From Rhipicephalus microplus (taxonomy: Eukaryota; Arthropoda; Arachnida; Ixodida; Ixodidae), in contig NC_134710.1 in assembly GCF_043290135.1 (NCBI RefSeq), positions 204,940,692-205,004,691 of the forward strand: a stretch of DNA of 64,000 bases, in the 5' to 3' direction. Shown one piece after another: positions 34,978-47,001 of this stretch. The notes beneath the pieces were generated by a model. That model was not told the origin of the DNA and ran no database searches. It saw only the letters and a program-made list of their open reading frames with translations. Each line of letters starts with the position of its first letter. Position 1 is the stretch's first letter. A program made the translations under genes and the position numbers.

Positions 34978-37165
34978 CACTATAAAAACAAAGTTGCAGT
35001 AACCCTATATGTAAACATGTCGTAGTAAGTGGGTATATCGCAAATGATATAGCCACTGATGTATTGTAGTTCGAGTGACCTTGAAGCTCTAAATATGGTT
35101 CCCTACCACGCTTCTGATATCAGAGCATTGCCAAGAACATCCCACTTTTTACACCACGCAAAGATTGAGGAGTGGTATTTGTGCTTCCTTTCCGACTACC
35201 TTCACAAAGGCCGTATCACTGCCAATGCTAATGACATCTGTATTCGCATGTGACCTCTTTTCAGAAAAATAATTTTTCCCGTACTGGCTCTCGCTCATGA
35301 TTATAGACAAGTGAAATACGTCACCCATTCGTTCACAGCACTTCTCCACCAACGCCATAGGTCCATGTTTTATCTGCCAGATTTCCAACCCAAATTTATT
35401 TGCAACGCTCAAATATAGCGTGAGAAAATTCTCACAGGGGTATCTGGGTTTGACATTGATGGATAGCAGTGAGTCTAAGAAATGAGAAGCCTTGCCTCAC
35501 TGCAAGAAAGTTCGGTGCGCGCTTGAAGGTTTCCAACACAGCATTATGCGGGCAAGACGCTGCGCGGCACCATTCCACCGCAGCTGACTTATTCGCGAAA
35601 CGCTTCTGCCTTCTTGACTATATTATACAATGTGAGAAGCGTGAGCCAGAAAGGCCATGACCCCGTCGTCCATCTTGCGATAAACATGATTCTGACTTTC
35701 TTTCATGCGTAGTGGTTTCAATCAAGCTCCAAAACTATACGCACGTCAATCTACATATTATTACTATTAGCAAACATGTAGTCTGACCGCTGTTTTCATA
35801 TTCAGTGCTTAGCGCTGCAGTGCTCGACTTTCCCGTGAACGTACGCATCTGTGGCACTTCGTGTACCATCTCTCCATGTAGAAGAGTCCCTCTTTACTTC
35901 AACAAAAGACGATGAAGCAAGAGGAAAATTGTTCATTTCCAGCCTTTGACCAATCAGCATCTTCATTAGAAGCTATGCATGTGTCCTCACAGGCTCGCTG
36001 TTTCATTAGTGACTTACTCACTCGCATACACATCATCGAGAAGGACTCTCCGCCTTGCAGTCGCCTTTTGTGATCTACTTCACCATGCTCATAATTTATT
36101 CCCTTGCACTATTTCTCTCCTACGCATTGTAGCGGTAAGACTCTAGGGAGAAAAGATAAAGAGGCAATTCTGACTTCGTACGTCCAGATGGGAGCCCAAA
36201 TGATGCGGAAGAGGCACTGCAATGCAGAGCTTTCTAATATATAGCTTCTGTCTGGCTCCGCCTCTGGCACGGCTGGCGGCTCAATCCTGTGAAAGCATGC
36301 GTGGAGCCCTACCGCACGTCCCGTGGGGAAGGCTGGCTGCTGTAGAAGGGTATTTCGCGTGGGTCTTCCAATGAGTCGCCATCGCAGTGGAGAACAGCAA
36401 CGCGCGAAACGCAGCCGGGAGTGTTCCCCGTGGAGTCACGCTGTGCCTCCAGACACAAAGAGCGAACGAAGCGAAAACGAAGAGGTTGCCGCAGTGTTAA
36501 TTCCCGGCTGGCTATAAAGAGACCAAGCTCTTTTGAAAAATTAAGTGCAGCTACAGCTGCCAATACAAGTCCTGAGGCTCGAGGGCGTGACGTCGAGTAG
36601 CGGCCCGGCGTTGTTTTCTCGGTGAGAGCTGGTGCGCTTGGCTCGCTCTGTATCGTGCGGAATATAGCCTGGCTTACTGCATTAACACTTTGCCGGTGGC
36701 AGTATTAGCGCAAGAAAATGCCGCCAACTTGCTGAACAATTTTAGCAGTCTTCTCGCACAAAGGCCACTGTGTGCGATAAAGAACTGGTGAGAAGCGTCA
36801 TCTTTCAGATGCTTTCGCACTCAGCATCGATTCGGTTATAAAACACGTGAATTTCCTCGCAGTCTACAATGCACTGCTCCCTGTTTACGTTGAGCCCGCT
36901 CCTTCATATCCCCTATCGTAAGCTGCGGTTCTAGAAAAGAGAGCCGGACGGAATGGTCTTCGCTTGTATGCTCTATTGATCCGCCGTTCTCATGCTTATC
37001 TGAGCGACATCTTTCCTGCAGTTTAACTACACCGGTGGGTACCAATTTCATAAAGATATACAGCATGTTACACAAGAGATCAGGAAAGCTGTCATCACCA
37101 CATGCGATTATATTTTCTTTTGCAGCTCTTTACCGAGGTAGGTTATTTCTCATTTACTGACTCAC
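34978..37165. other. No recognisable gene
   Basis: A GC-richer patch at about 36200-36670 could be old exon or promoter sequence, but neither strand gives a recognised protein. Confidence 0.4.
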
Positions 37166-37167
37166 TC

Positions 37168-37233
37168 GTATCTATCTATCTATCTATCTACCTATTTATC
37201 TATCTATCTATCTATCAATCTATCTATCTATCT
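37168..37233. repeat. (ATCT)n microsatellite, interrupted
   Basis: TATC/ATCT repeats with CTATTT and CAAT interruptions. It lacks the flanks shared by the two longer TCTA tracts. Confidence 0.9.
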
Positions 37234-39500
37234 CTTCGCGCAAAAAACTCTGTAAATAATTAACATACATTGAGAGAAACAGCCACGTAGGCGTAAGTTA
37301 AACCTGAAAATATAATAATTTGGGATACATACTTCCAGCCACCGAGTTTTATTCTTACATAGTATGCTTAAAGTTAAAGTACACAGAGGTAGGTTGAGTC
37401 AAGTAGGGAGTTTCTTTTTTTTTTTACGAAACACTGCCTAACGGTATCGTTTTTCAAGCGCACAATTGTTCAGTACAAGTAAAAATGTGTTTAGTGCGAA
37501 ACTTCACTGACCCCCTCATTCCAAGAATATTCCCATGAAATACGGCTACGTCTAAAGATAAGAAAAACAAACAGTTCATAGAATTCAATTCTAACGCATA
37601 TTGAGATTTTTGTTTTCTTGCTACATGCGAGTACTTCTTTAAAAAGCACCTGAACCACTCCGAGTTAAAAGATGAGAGAGCGGTTTCTTTCTGGCCATCA
37701 CTGGACAAGTGCTATCTCCTCTTCACCACTTATCTCTTCATTAAGCATGTGGACAATATCCGCACTAAGTATTTGGCCTATCGGGATTGCAAGCTTTTTG
37801 GCTACACGCTGATATATCCGCTTGAAATGTCAGTGCGCAAAGGGAAGTGAAGTAATTTGATCGCACATGGTAGTCACGGAAAAAAAGGTGGAACGGGTAT
37901 TTCTTGCATGAAAAAGCATGGTAGAGATGATGCACATCTGATATCCCGCGTGCCTAGACTAATCGAGAACTTTTTTTTCCTCACGACATCCCCTAGATTG
38001 GCCTTCCGGCAGTTGTGCCGAGATGACGGGAAGCACCGGGAGAGTATAATTTGCTTGGTCAAAGTATTTTCATGGGTAGTTATAGGAGGCCCTTTAAACC
38101 TCTAATGCCCATGAACAGTTATGCCTTCATAAAAATTGCGAGAAAAGGCTGGCTATTTGTTGTCTCCAGGTACTGTTATTTTCGTCAAAATGTCAATGAG
38201 TTTTGTTTGACGAATAACCTAATCAGTACTTATTAGAAATAATTATTTACTCTCCTATAATATGTAGGTGCCTGTATACCCCCTTTATAACATGTCAAAT
38301 CTGCAATAGCTGCTTATTGTGACATCTCTAGTAGCTATTAGCAGCGTTATTGAGGTATCGTATTCAATATATGATATATAATACAGGGTTAAATAAATAT
38401 TACAGGGTTAAATAAATAATCGATACTCACATATTCCATGGTGATCATACCCAAGCCGTACAGTAAAGGTGGCCTGATAATTGCTCCTTCTTGTATGTAG
38501 ATACGTTCTTGTATGTAGATACGTTCAATAGGCGTTTCTGTATATAATTTTTTTTAAAACGCGCATCTTGCGCAAGTGACGCAAGACAGGAACCATCAGT
38601 GGAGGTTGTGTTAGACCTAGCTAAGAAAGGCCAAGCTTTTGTTCAAGCTCCTAGATTTTCAAAAACAGTACTAAGTAGGGATAAACTTGATTAGACCTGG
38701 CTAGACACGTTACGTGGCTAGCTATTACTTGGTTTTCGCAGGCACATGTCACGTGATTAGCTAATACGCAATATTACGTTATTTTAGTCATATGAATAAA
38801 TGTTACTGGATATTTTAGTCGCCTGACTAGTTATTAGTTAATGTCACGTGATTATGTGCCCGGACTAGTTACGGGTGGTTGCGCAACTTTTCGTCACTCA
38901 GCGAATTCGCTCATCATACTTAGGTTTTCCATGCCGGAAAAATTGACGTGTCTGATGGAGGAGGCAAGCAGAGGTTGAAGACGACGAAGCGAGCGTGTAC
39001 TGGCTCTTGGTGATTATAATACCTGTTCGCACTACCTGGAGCAACGAAAAGTTTAAAAAGCTCAGCTATTGAAATTCAGCTTCAGCTTCCCTTGCCTGAA
39101 GTCAGGTTGTACTATGTGTTTCTCCAGTGCGAAATTCACCTAGCAGCAGAAATTCTGCAACGAGATATGCGCACAATTTGTGAAACTGTCGGCCATGGTG
39201 TATTTATCTTGCGGCAGTGTTTGTGGCGGTATAGAAGCGAAAACTACGACCAGAACAAAAGGAATATATGCCGCCTGAGTGCATAAAGGAACCAGGATAA
39301 CTGATTGTCACAAGAAATAGCAGTTTTTAGCTTCTTGGACATCTCCCTCCTTTTTTCCTGGTGGAGCTACAGCGCAGACAAGTGAGTTCATTCATTCCAT
39401 TGCCACCCTCCACCCCTACTTTTGTGCATGCGTGTATTACAGCAAAAGCAGTGCAGCTGCAAAGAATGGCAGATTCGTACGTAAATGGAAGATTTGAAAA
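37234..39500. other. No recognisable gene
   Basis: Two small tandem duplications are visible: TTACAGGGTTAAATAAATA near 38382-38417 and TTCTTGTATGTAGATACG near 38489-38524. Nothing coding recognised. Confidence 0.45.
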
Positions 39501-39501
39501 C

Positions 39502-39776
39502 TTAGAGACAGCAGCGGGGAATTTTAGCCGTAGCTGCTACGTAGAAAACGATGGCTATGGGGAAAGCGGGGCCGTTTTGAAAGAGGTGCGGCCTAAATGA
39601 AAGTGCAATACGAAAAAATTCATTGCTCTCAGGTTCTTCATATTTTACAGCGTTTTCAACTCGCACTTTCGTAGGTAAATGAGCTAAAACGTGCCGAGAA
39701 GCTAAGGTTTCTACTGCAATTTCAGAATCCACGTCGCAGTTCTTCAGGCATGCAGGCATAAGTTGAAGAGGCCTGA
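39502..39776 (-). other. Possible exon with strong 3' splice site (unidentified)
   Basis: On the minus strand a pyrimidine-rich stretch (T-run at about 39784-39795, then GCTTATGCTCAG) ends in AG. One frame stays open for over 80 codons after it, including KNCDVDSEIAVETLASRHVL and KVRVENAVKYEEPESNEFF. I do not recognise the protein and found no paired 5' splice site with conserved sequence. It could be an exon, a pseudogene or repeat-derived sequence. Confidence 0.25.
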
Positions 39777-41610
39777 GCATAAGCAAAAAAAAAAGTGATA
39801 GAATTTGTAGCCGTAATGACGCGCTTTTGTAGACCGCCCAAAACAAGTTGGGATTTGGACGTGAGTGAAAATCTTTTTTGAGGGCGCACAGCCGGGTTGC
39901 GATAGTAATGGGGACGTCTTCAGTTAACACACAGGCGGAGCCGGGCCTACACCCCCCCTCCTTGTTTTTTTCTTTTGTTTCTTTTTTTTTGTCATGACAT
40001 ACAGTGCCCAAACAATGCAAACGCAATTCTTAGTCGGGCCAAGTGAGGCATCAGGTGTTGTCCGCGGTGGTGTCCGTAGCCGGCAGGTCTAATCTGTTCG
40101 CATCACTCCCTCTCCCGTAGCAACAGCTGCGGGCACGTGCGCTTATCCTCGCCTCTAACAACCGGAGGCACTGCGCCGTGCTCCCGACCGGGCTGCAGAA
40201 ATTAGGTGCCTTTTCTCAACTTCTAACCACTACCACCAACCGGAGCATGTGTTGCGAAAGAGTGTAAGAGAGGGTAGGTGACTACTTCACCGTTCCTTCT
40301 CTCGCCGTTTGCTCTCTCTCCTCCCTGCGCACCACTTTCCCTTCAATCACGCCTCACTCTCGACCATTCACTGGATGAGCGCCCCTCAAGAACATTCGGA
40401 AATGTGTGCTCGAGGCGCCGCTGTGAAACGCCAACTACTCGCCGAGAACGCTGCTTCTCTGTTTGTTTTGTTCCCTTCATAGTATTTTTTTAATCGTGCA
40501 CGCTATCTATTAGAGCTGGAAAAGCGTACCCTACTTCTCGCGACAGAGAAACGCCACGTGCGAATAACGGCGCTTTTGGTTGCTCAGTGTAAGAAAAAAA
40601 AACATTCGTTTTCTAACGCTGGGTTCTCACGTGCGAAACGATATTAGGGACGCAACGCAATGCATTCGCATTTCCTCACGATTCTCTTCGGGAAGGTTGG
40701 GGCATTTTTTCGTTTCGTGTTTACTGGTGAAATATCGCAAATAGAGAAAGAGCAGTGCACGGATCTTTCAAATTCACCGAAGCCAAGCATTTTTTTCCCG
40801 CTACTCCATTTATTCGAACCCAACTTGTGAGAGGAAGTACGGCAACAGCTTATATTTCCCAATCTTATATTTCTGATCGCTGTAAGGACATTTTTTTGCA
40901 GTAGAATGACGTTATTCTGTTGTTTTCCAATCGATTGCCGTGCGAAATACCCCTATTCGGGATATTTAGGGGTCTTCTAGCATCCTTTCTTGCCGAGACA
41001 AGTGGGTTTGGAAACTGGGCCAGTTTTCTTCGCTGAATCAGGCTGCTCTCGTTTAGTGACGCAGCGTTTCAGTAATAAACCACGTGTGGATTATTTGAGT
41101 AAGTGCATTATAACTCTTTCATTACGGAAAGCTGAGCTCATCACTCTCGTACTCGCAAACAAAGTATGGAAGACAAGTGTGAATTGACCAGTGCTGTTTT
41201 AATTTTCACTCAACATATGAAGCTAATATCTTGATTTATACTTGTTGTGAACATAGAGAGAATGCTTGATGGCATAGAGAGAATGTTGAAAAGTGAAGTT
41301 GTGAATGTAGACGTCCTTCTTGGGGTATCGCCTGTCTGTTACAACATGGAATAATTCATGGCAGTAGCAGGGATCCCACTTTTGCGCCAAAGTGCACCAA
41401 ACGAGATTTGAAGCACCAACCTGATAAAATCGCCGGAAATTGTGCCCAACTGCGCCAAACCGTCCATCTAAGGGTTCCGCAACGTGTGGCCCGCGGGCCG
41501 CATATGGCTCGCTGGGAAGTTTTGTGCGGCTCCCGGCAAGACGTCAGAAATCATAAAATCGCTAGATAATGTAATTGCGGCAGTATTTAGGTAACTGTAA
41601 TGAATTTTTT
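39777..41610. other. No recognisable gene
   Basis: A CT-rich block at about 40280-40500. Elsewhere AT-rich with no clear repeat. A short imperfect duplication (CATAGAGAGAATG) at 41256 and 41274. Confidence 0.4.
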
Positions 41611-41617
41611 TGGCTGC

Positions 41618-41690
41618 GGCGATGGCGTAGTGGTTAGAGCATCCGCCTCGCATGCAAGAGGTCCGTGGTTCAAATCCCGGTACCGCGCAG
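41618..41690 (+). promoter_or_regulatory. tRNA-like internal pol III promoter (Ala-type head)
   Basis: A box TGGCGTAGTGGTTAGAGC and B box GGTTCAAATCC are well preserved at tRNA spacing. The anticodon loop could read CGC (alanine), but the anticodon stem has two mismatches and the T and acceptor stems pair poorly. So it is a tRNA-derived promoter, not a tRNA gene. It is followed at 41699-41718 by a CGGATT(A)nAATCCG hairpin. Confidence 0.75.
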
Positions 41691-41750
41691 TTCCCAACCG
41701 GATTAAAAAAAAAATCCGCGTGTTGATGGAACTGCCTTAAGAGGCCTGGG

Positions 41751-44700
41751 GTGCGGCCTCACCGGCAAACACCGCCGAGAATGCACTCCCTCACCAGAGA
41801 AGGATTGGCCACCCTGGTGCAGTATCTGGCCACTACCTCCCACATGCTTACGTCAAATAACTCACGGCCCTCAGTCCCCAGCAGCTGCGAAGCAACTGAA
41901 AACGGCGGCGGTCAGATCTGCAACGCAGCAGAGGGTGCTAAGAATCTCTGGATCCGGACAGGCCGCCATTGGAACCTGAACTTAGCAACGTTTAATGCTA
42001 GAACCTTATCTAGTGAGGGAAGTCTAGCTGTACTATTCGAGGAGCTAGAGGGTGTTAAATGCGATATAATAGGGCTCAGTGAGGTTAGGAGGACAGATGA
42101 GGCCTATACGGTGCTACAGAATGGGCACGTCCTTTGCTACAGGGGCTTGGCAGACAGAAGAGAACTGGGAGTGGGGTTCCTAATTCACAGAAACATAGCT
42201 GGCAACATAGAGGTATACTATAGCATTAATGAAAGGGTGGTAGGTATCGTAATTAAACTGAATAAAAGATACAAGATGAAGGTAGTACAGGCTTACGCGC
42301 CTACATCCAGCCATGATGACGCTTCCGTTGAAAGCTTCTATGAAGACGTGGAATCGGCAATGAGTAAGGTAAAAACACAGTATACTATACTGATGGGCGA
42401 CTTTAATGCAAAGGTAGGGAAGAAGCAGGCTGGAGACCAGGCAGTAGGAGATTATGGCATCGGTACTAGAAACGCCAGAGGAGAGCTACTAGTATAATTC
42501 GCAGAACGCAATAATTTACGGATTTTGAATACCTTCTACCAAAAACGAGAAAACCGCAAGTGGACATGCAGGAGTCCTAATGGCGAAAATAAGAACGAAA
42601 TAGACTTTATAATGAGTGCACACCCTGGAATCGTGCAGGATGTGGAAGTGATTGGCAAGGTACGATGCAGTGACCATAGAATGGTACGGTCTCGAATTCG
42701 CCTAGACTTGAAGAAGGAACGACAGAAACTGATACGCAAGAAGCCAATCAATCAGCTAGCACTGAGAGGGAAAGTACAGGAATTCAGAGTGTCGCTGCAG
42801 AACAGGTACTCGGCTCTTAGTGAGGAAACCAACCTTAGCGTAGGTACAATGAATGATAATCTTACGAGTATCATTACGGAGTGTGCAGTGGAAGTTGGAG
42901 GCAGGGTAGTTAGACAGGACACTGGCAAGTTTTCCCAGGAAACGAAGAACCTAATTAAGAAGCGTCAAATCATGAAAGTGTCAAGTACAACAGACAAAAT
43001 AGAAGTGGCAGAGCTTTCGAAGTTGATTAATAGACGTAAGGTATGCGATGTAAGAAGGTATAACATGGAGAGAATTGAACACGCTCTGAAAAACGGAGGA
43101 AGTGTCAAAGCATTGAAGAGGAAACTTGGGATAGGCAAAAGTCGGATGTTTGCACTAAGGGACAAAGAAAGCAAAATAACTACCAATATGGATAGGATAG
43201 TTAAAATAGCGGAGGAGTTTTACAGAGGTCTGTACAGTAGCCGAGACAACCACGACCTTAATACTATAAGAACTAGCAGTAACCCAGATTACACCCCACC
43301 AGTAATGATAGAAGAAGTCAGAAAAGCTTTGGAGAGCATGCAAAGCGGCAAAGCTGCTGGTGAGGATCAGGTAACATCAGATCTGCTGAAAGATGGAGGA
43401 CAGATTGTGTTAGAAAAACTAGCCACCCTGTTTACGAGGTGTCTCCTGACGGGAAGAGTACCAGAGTCTTGGAAGAACGCTAACATCATCTTAATACATA
43501 AGAAAGGAAAAGACAAGGACTTGAAGAATTACAGGCCGATCAGCTTGCTCTCTGTAGTATACAAGCTATTTACAAAGGTAATTGCTAACAGAGTAAAGAA
43601 AACATTAAAATTCAATCAACCAAAGGAACAAGCAGGATTTTGAACAGGCTACACAACAATTGACCACATTCATACTATCAATCAGGTAATAGAGAAATGC
43701 TCAGAGTATAACCAACCTCTATATATAGCCTTCATAGATTACAAGAAGGCGTTTGATTCAGTAGAAATATCAGCCGTCATGCAAACACTGCGGAATCAGG
43801 GCGTAGATGAAGTATATATAAACATTCTGGAAGAAATCTACAGGGGATCAACTGCTACCATAGTGCTTCATAAAGAAAGCAACAGAATACCAATCAAGAA
43901 GGGTGTAAGGCAGGGGGACACAATTTCCCCAATGCTATTTACCGCGTGCTTACAGGAGGTTTTCAGAAGCCTAGAATGGGAACAGTTAGGGATAAGAGTC
44001 AATGGAGAATACCTTAGTAACCTGCGCTTCGCCGATGACATTGCATTGCTGAGTAACTCGGGGGACGAATTACAACTCATGATTACAAAGTTAGACAAGG
44101 AGAGCAGAAAGGTGGGTCTTAAAATTAATCTGCAGAAAACGAAAGTAATGTACAACAACCTCGGCGAGGAGCAGCGCTTCGAGATAGGTAATAGTGCACT
44201 TGAAGTTGTAAAAGACTATGTCTACTTAGGGCAGGTAATAACCGCAGAGCCGAACCACGAGATTGAAGTAACTAGAAGAATAAGAATGGGGTGGAGCACA
44301 TTCGGAGAGCACTCTCAAATTATGACAGGTAGATTGCCACTATCCCTCAAGAGGAAGGTATATAACAGCTGTATCTTGCCGGTGCTTAGCTACGGAGCAG
44401 AAACCTGGAGACTTACAAAGAGGGTTCAGCTCAAATTGAGGACGACGCAGCGAGCAATGGAAAGAAAAATGGTAGGTGTAACCTTAAGAGACAAGAAGAG
44501 AGCAGAGTGGATTAGGGAACAAACGGGGGTTAAGGATATCGTAGCTGAAATCAAGGAGAAGAAATGGACATGGGCAGGGCATGTAGCGCGTAGACAGGAT
44601 AACCGCTGGTCATTAAGGGTAACTGACTGGATTCCCAGAGAAGGGAAGCGGGTTAGGGGGAGACAGAAGGTTAGGTGGGCAGATGAGATTAAGAAGTTTG

Positions 44701-44783
44701 CGGGTATAAATTGGCAGCAGCAAGCACAGGACCGGGTTAACTGGCGGAACATGGGAGAGGCTTTTGTCCTGCAGTGGACGTAG
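41751..44783 (+). pseudogene. LINE ORF: AP-like endonuclease and reverse transcriptase, two stops
   Basis: A single frame of 1,011 codons with stops at 42495-42497 (TAA, probably from GAA) and 43641-43643 (TGA, probably from CGA), and no frameshift. The endonuclease (about 41985-42690) shows LATFNARTL, DIIGLSEVRR, MGDFNAKVG and SDHRMV. The RT shows YRPISLLSVVYKLFTKVI, the motif A aspartates in FIDYKKAFDSV, GVRQGDTISPMLF, and the catalytic FADD in LRFADDIALL. The C-terminal part (SYGAETWRLTKRVQ, WTWAGHVARR, RGRQKVRWADEIKKF) is the domain common to RTE-type elements often mis-named craniofacial development protein 2. The start shown is an ATG 60 bases after the tRNA-like head; MHSLTREGLATLV may be the truer start. 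The protein would nick target DNA and copy the element RNA into it. Confidence 0.92.
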
Positions 44784-44819
44784 TCAGGCTGATAATGATG
44801 ATGATGATGATGGATATTT

Positions 44820-45110
44820 GTGAAGGAGACATATACTTTGTTTCACACATCATGTGAAACATTGTGGAAGCTAGCGAGAATTCAAGGAGTCGATGAGTTC
44901 GCAACAAAAAGTAGTTCAATGTTCTCACCCCAAAAAATTTAATTTTTGTTTGTTAATAGGGCAAGAAGTCATTGAAGATATCATTTGCCTTACAAAAAAA
45001 ACACCGTTGAACGTCTGTTATTATGTGGATTTATAGCTTAGTTCTCGCGTGACGTCACATACAGGATCTCTGCTCTGGGCACGCCACGATCGTGGCCGCC
45101 TAGACTTTCA
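44820..45110. other. No recognisable gene
   Basis: AT-rich 3' flank of the LINE, then GTGACGTCACATAC near 45049, a CRE-like palindrome TGACGTCA that may mark a promoter. Confidence 0.35.
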
Positions 45111-45356
45111 GTGTCAGTGCAGGATAGGACACCACAGGGTCGTTCGGAACCCGCATTCTTTTGTGCTCACCTCGTTTTCTTCTATTCGCCGGTCACGCCA
45201 AAGAGGAGCACAAAGAAACGCGAGGATACACCAGCACTACTCAGAGTTAACGCGAGCGACCATGAAATACGCGGAGTTATACGTTTTTCTAGCCGAACTT
45301 TTTGCATATCTTCCACAGCGTTGCACCTGAAGTATGAAACGGAATATAGTAATGGG
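45111..45356 (+). other. Exon-like frame ending at a consensus 5' splice site
   Basis: A plus-strand frame runs through TPKRSTKKREDTPALLRVNA and HLKYETEYSN to ATGG^GTAAGT at 45354-45359. About 60 bases before the frame lies a TGACGTCA element. No homology recognised, and no following exon found in the next 2 kb. Weak evidence for a first exon. Confidence 0.25.
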
Positions 45357-45834
45357 TAAGTCCTGGGTTATAAGAAGCCTGCTTTTATGTTAATTCATTT
45401 TGATCCTTGTAAGACCTGCCACATTGATCTGCGAAAGCCAGCAATAGTGAATTATTGATTCGAATGCATCTCTTTCGAACTAATATCAAACGTTCAATGG
45501 TCCCCGAGCTGCAATCGTGCATTTCATTTATCACAATGGGTGCATGGGAGTTCTTTGGGCAAGCCTGGAAGCAATTTGCTTCCATCTCTTTGAAATTGTA
45601 TGTAGTTGTAGGAAAGTGCACATACACTTGTTCCACAAAGCTGCACTCACTGTTCCGTTTTGCACATGTCCCCATTTGCATGGAGATCGCTGCCGTGATT
45701 TATTCTAACACAAAAAATGAAAGCCTTAGCATGGCACACCAGCCAATGAATTGGCTAACGTCTCTGTGTTGCAGCCTGTTGCTTTCAAACATCATTTTCT
45801 TTAAAACAACGATTGTATAATGAAAAAACTTGCC
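45357..45834. other. No recognisable gene
   Basis: The frame at 45455-45820 (121 codons) is unrecognised and lacks splice support. Confidence 0.4.
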
Positions 45835-46330
45835 ACACAAAAATAACTCCTCATTTGATTTCAAGATAGGTATCAATAATTTTAAGCTGAATCACCAGAT
45901 GGTGCCAATTGTGTCTCACTATGGACAAAAATAACAATTTTTGTGAAATTCGTGATTTTAGCTCGTGCTTGCGATGTATAAATGTTTTTTTCTAAAAAAT
46001 GCGTAGTCTGTTCAGTAACTATTCATTGCTCAGATACTCATACAAAGTGCAGTATTCCAGTATGAAAACTGCAAACAAAGCACATTTTGGCAAAAACTGT
46101 TGGAGCTGTATGTGGCAGAATAATGCACTAGTATCACTGAGCTTGTAACACCTCACACAAGCGTCTTCACTTAATACGCAAACCAAATTTGGTATAGAAA
46201 AAAAGAACGGTACTTTTAAAATAATTTATTTCACGAACAACACCCAGACGACAGTCTGGGAATTTCAGAAGGCACCTTTGTTACCAAAAAATTTTTCTGA
46301 CAGAAATGTTCTCTTAATAATGTTCTCAAT
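45835..46330 (+). repeat. Dispersed repeat R600, copy 1
   Basis: About 500 bases aligned by eye with 52380-52975 and 61175-61780. Shared phrases include ATGGTGCCAATTGTGTCTCA, CATTGCTCAGATACTCATAC, AAAGTGCAGTATTCCAGTA and CAAAGCACATTTTGGC. It is non-coding and AT-rich. The 3' end merges into a TA tract. Confidence 0.8.
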
Positions 46331-46353
46331 ATATATATAACTATATATATAAA

Positions 46354-46411
<58 letters not shown>
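46329..46411. repeat. (TA)n microsatellite
   Basis: TA repeats with AACTATATATATAAATGAA interruption. Confidence 0.97.
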
Positions 46412-46413
<2 letters not shown>

Positions 46414-46440
46414 TATACACATATATAAAAGAGACACAAC

Positions 46441-46587
46441 TTAGCTGTTGCCTTAATTTTATTTCCAACGGTTTCGGCCGCTGCGGCATTTTCGCATATA
46501 GCATCGCACTTGTCGCAAACCCTTACGAAGACCGGTCCACCGGTCGAAGGTCGAAACCCTTGGAAATAAAATTCAGGCAACCGCTAA
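46441..46587. repeat. Imperfect inverted repeat, 39-bp arms, between TA tracts
   Basis: Arms 46441-46479 and 46549-46587 (TTAGC, TTGCC, AATTTTATTTCCAA, GGTTTCG) are identical at about 35 of 39 positions. The 69-base loop contains its own dyad, GACCGGTCCACCGGTC. TA tracts border the unit on both sides. Confidence 0.88.
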
Positions 46588-46639
46588 TATATATATACCT
46601 TCACGAAGACTAACTGGCCCATTGAGTTATTACTCCCAC

Positions 46640-46905
<266 letters not shown>

Positions 46906-47001
46906 CACAAAAGATCCAAATATGATGGAGATCAGTTTTTTTTTCCTGTTCAATTCCTTTTGTACTTGCGCTGATGACTATGTTTTCAGCGAGTGACTCA
47001 C

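Larger units (their letters stand above)
41612..44813 (+). mobile_element. Nearly full-length RTE-like LINE with tRNA-like 5' head
   Basis: About 3.2 kb. A tRNA-like sequence (41618-41690) comes first, then a small hairpin, one long frame with endonuclease and reverse transcriptase, and a short 3' UTR ending in GAT repeats (44789-44813). An endonuclease plus RT, absence of RNase H, a frame of about 1,000 codons and a short microsatellite-like 3' tail are RTE-clade features. I could not identify a TSD, so whether the tRNA-like head belongs to the element is not proven. Confidence 0.85.

Noticed and set aside
41618..41690. A tRNA-Ala gene
   Set aside because: The promoter boxes are good but the anticodon, T and acceptor stems have mismatches and it lies at the head of a LINE.
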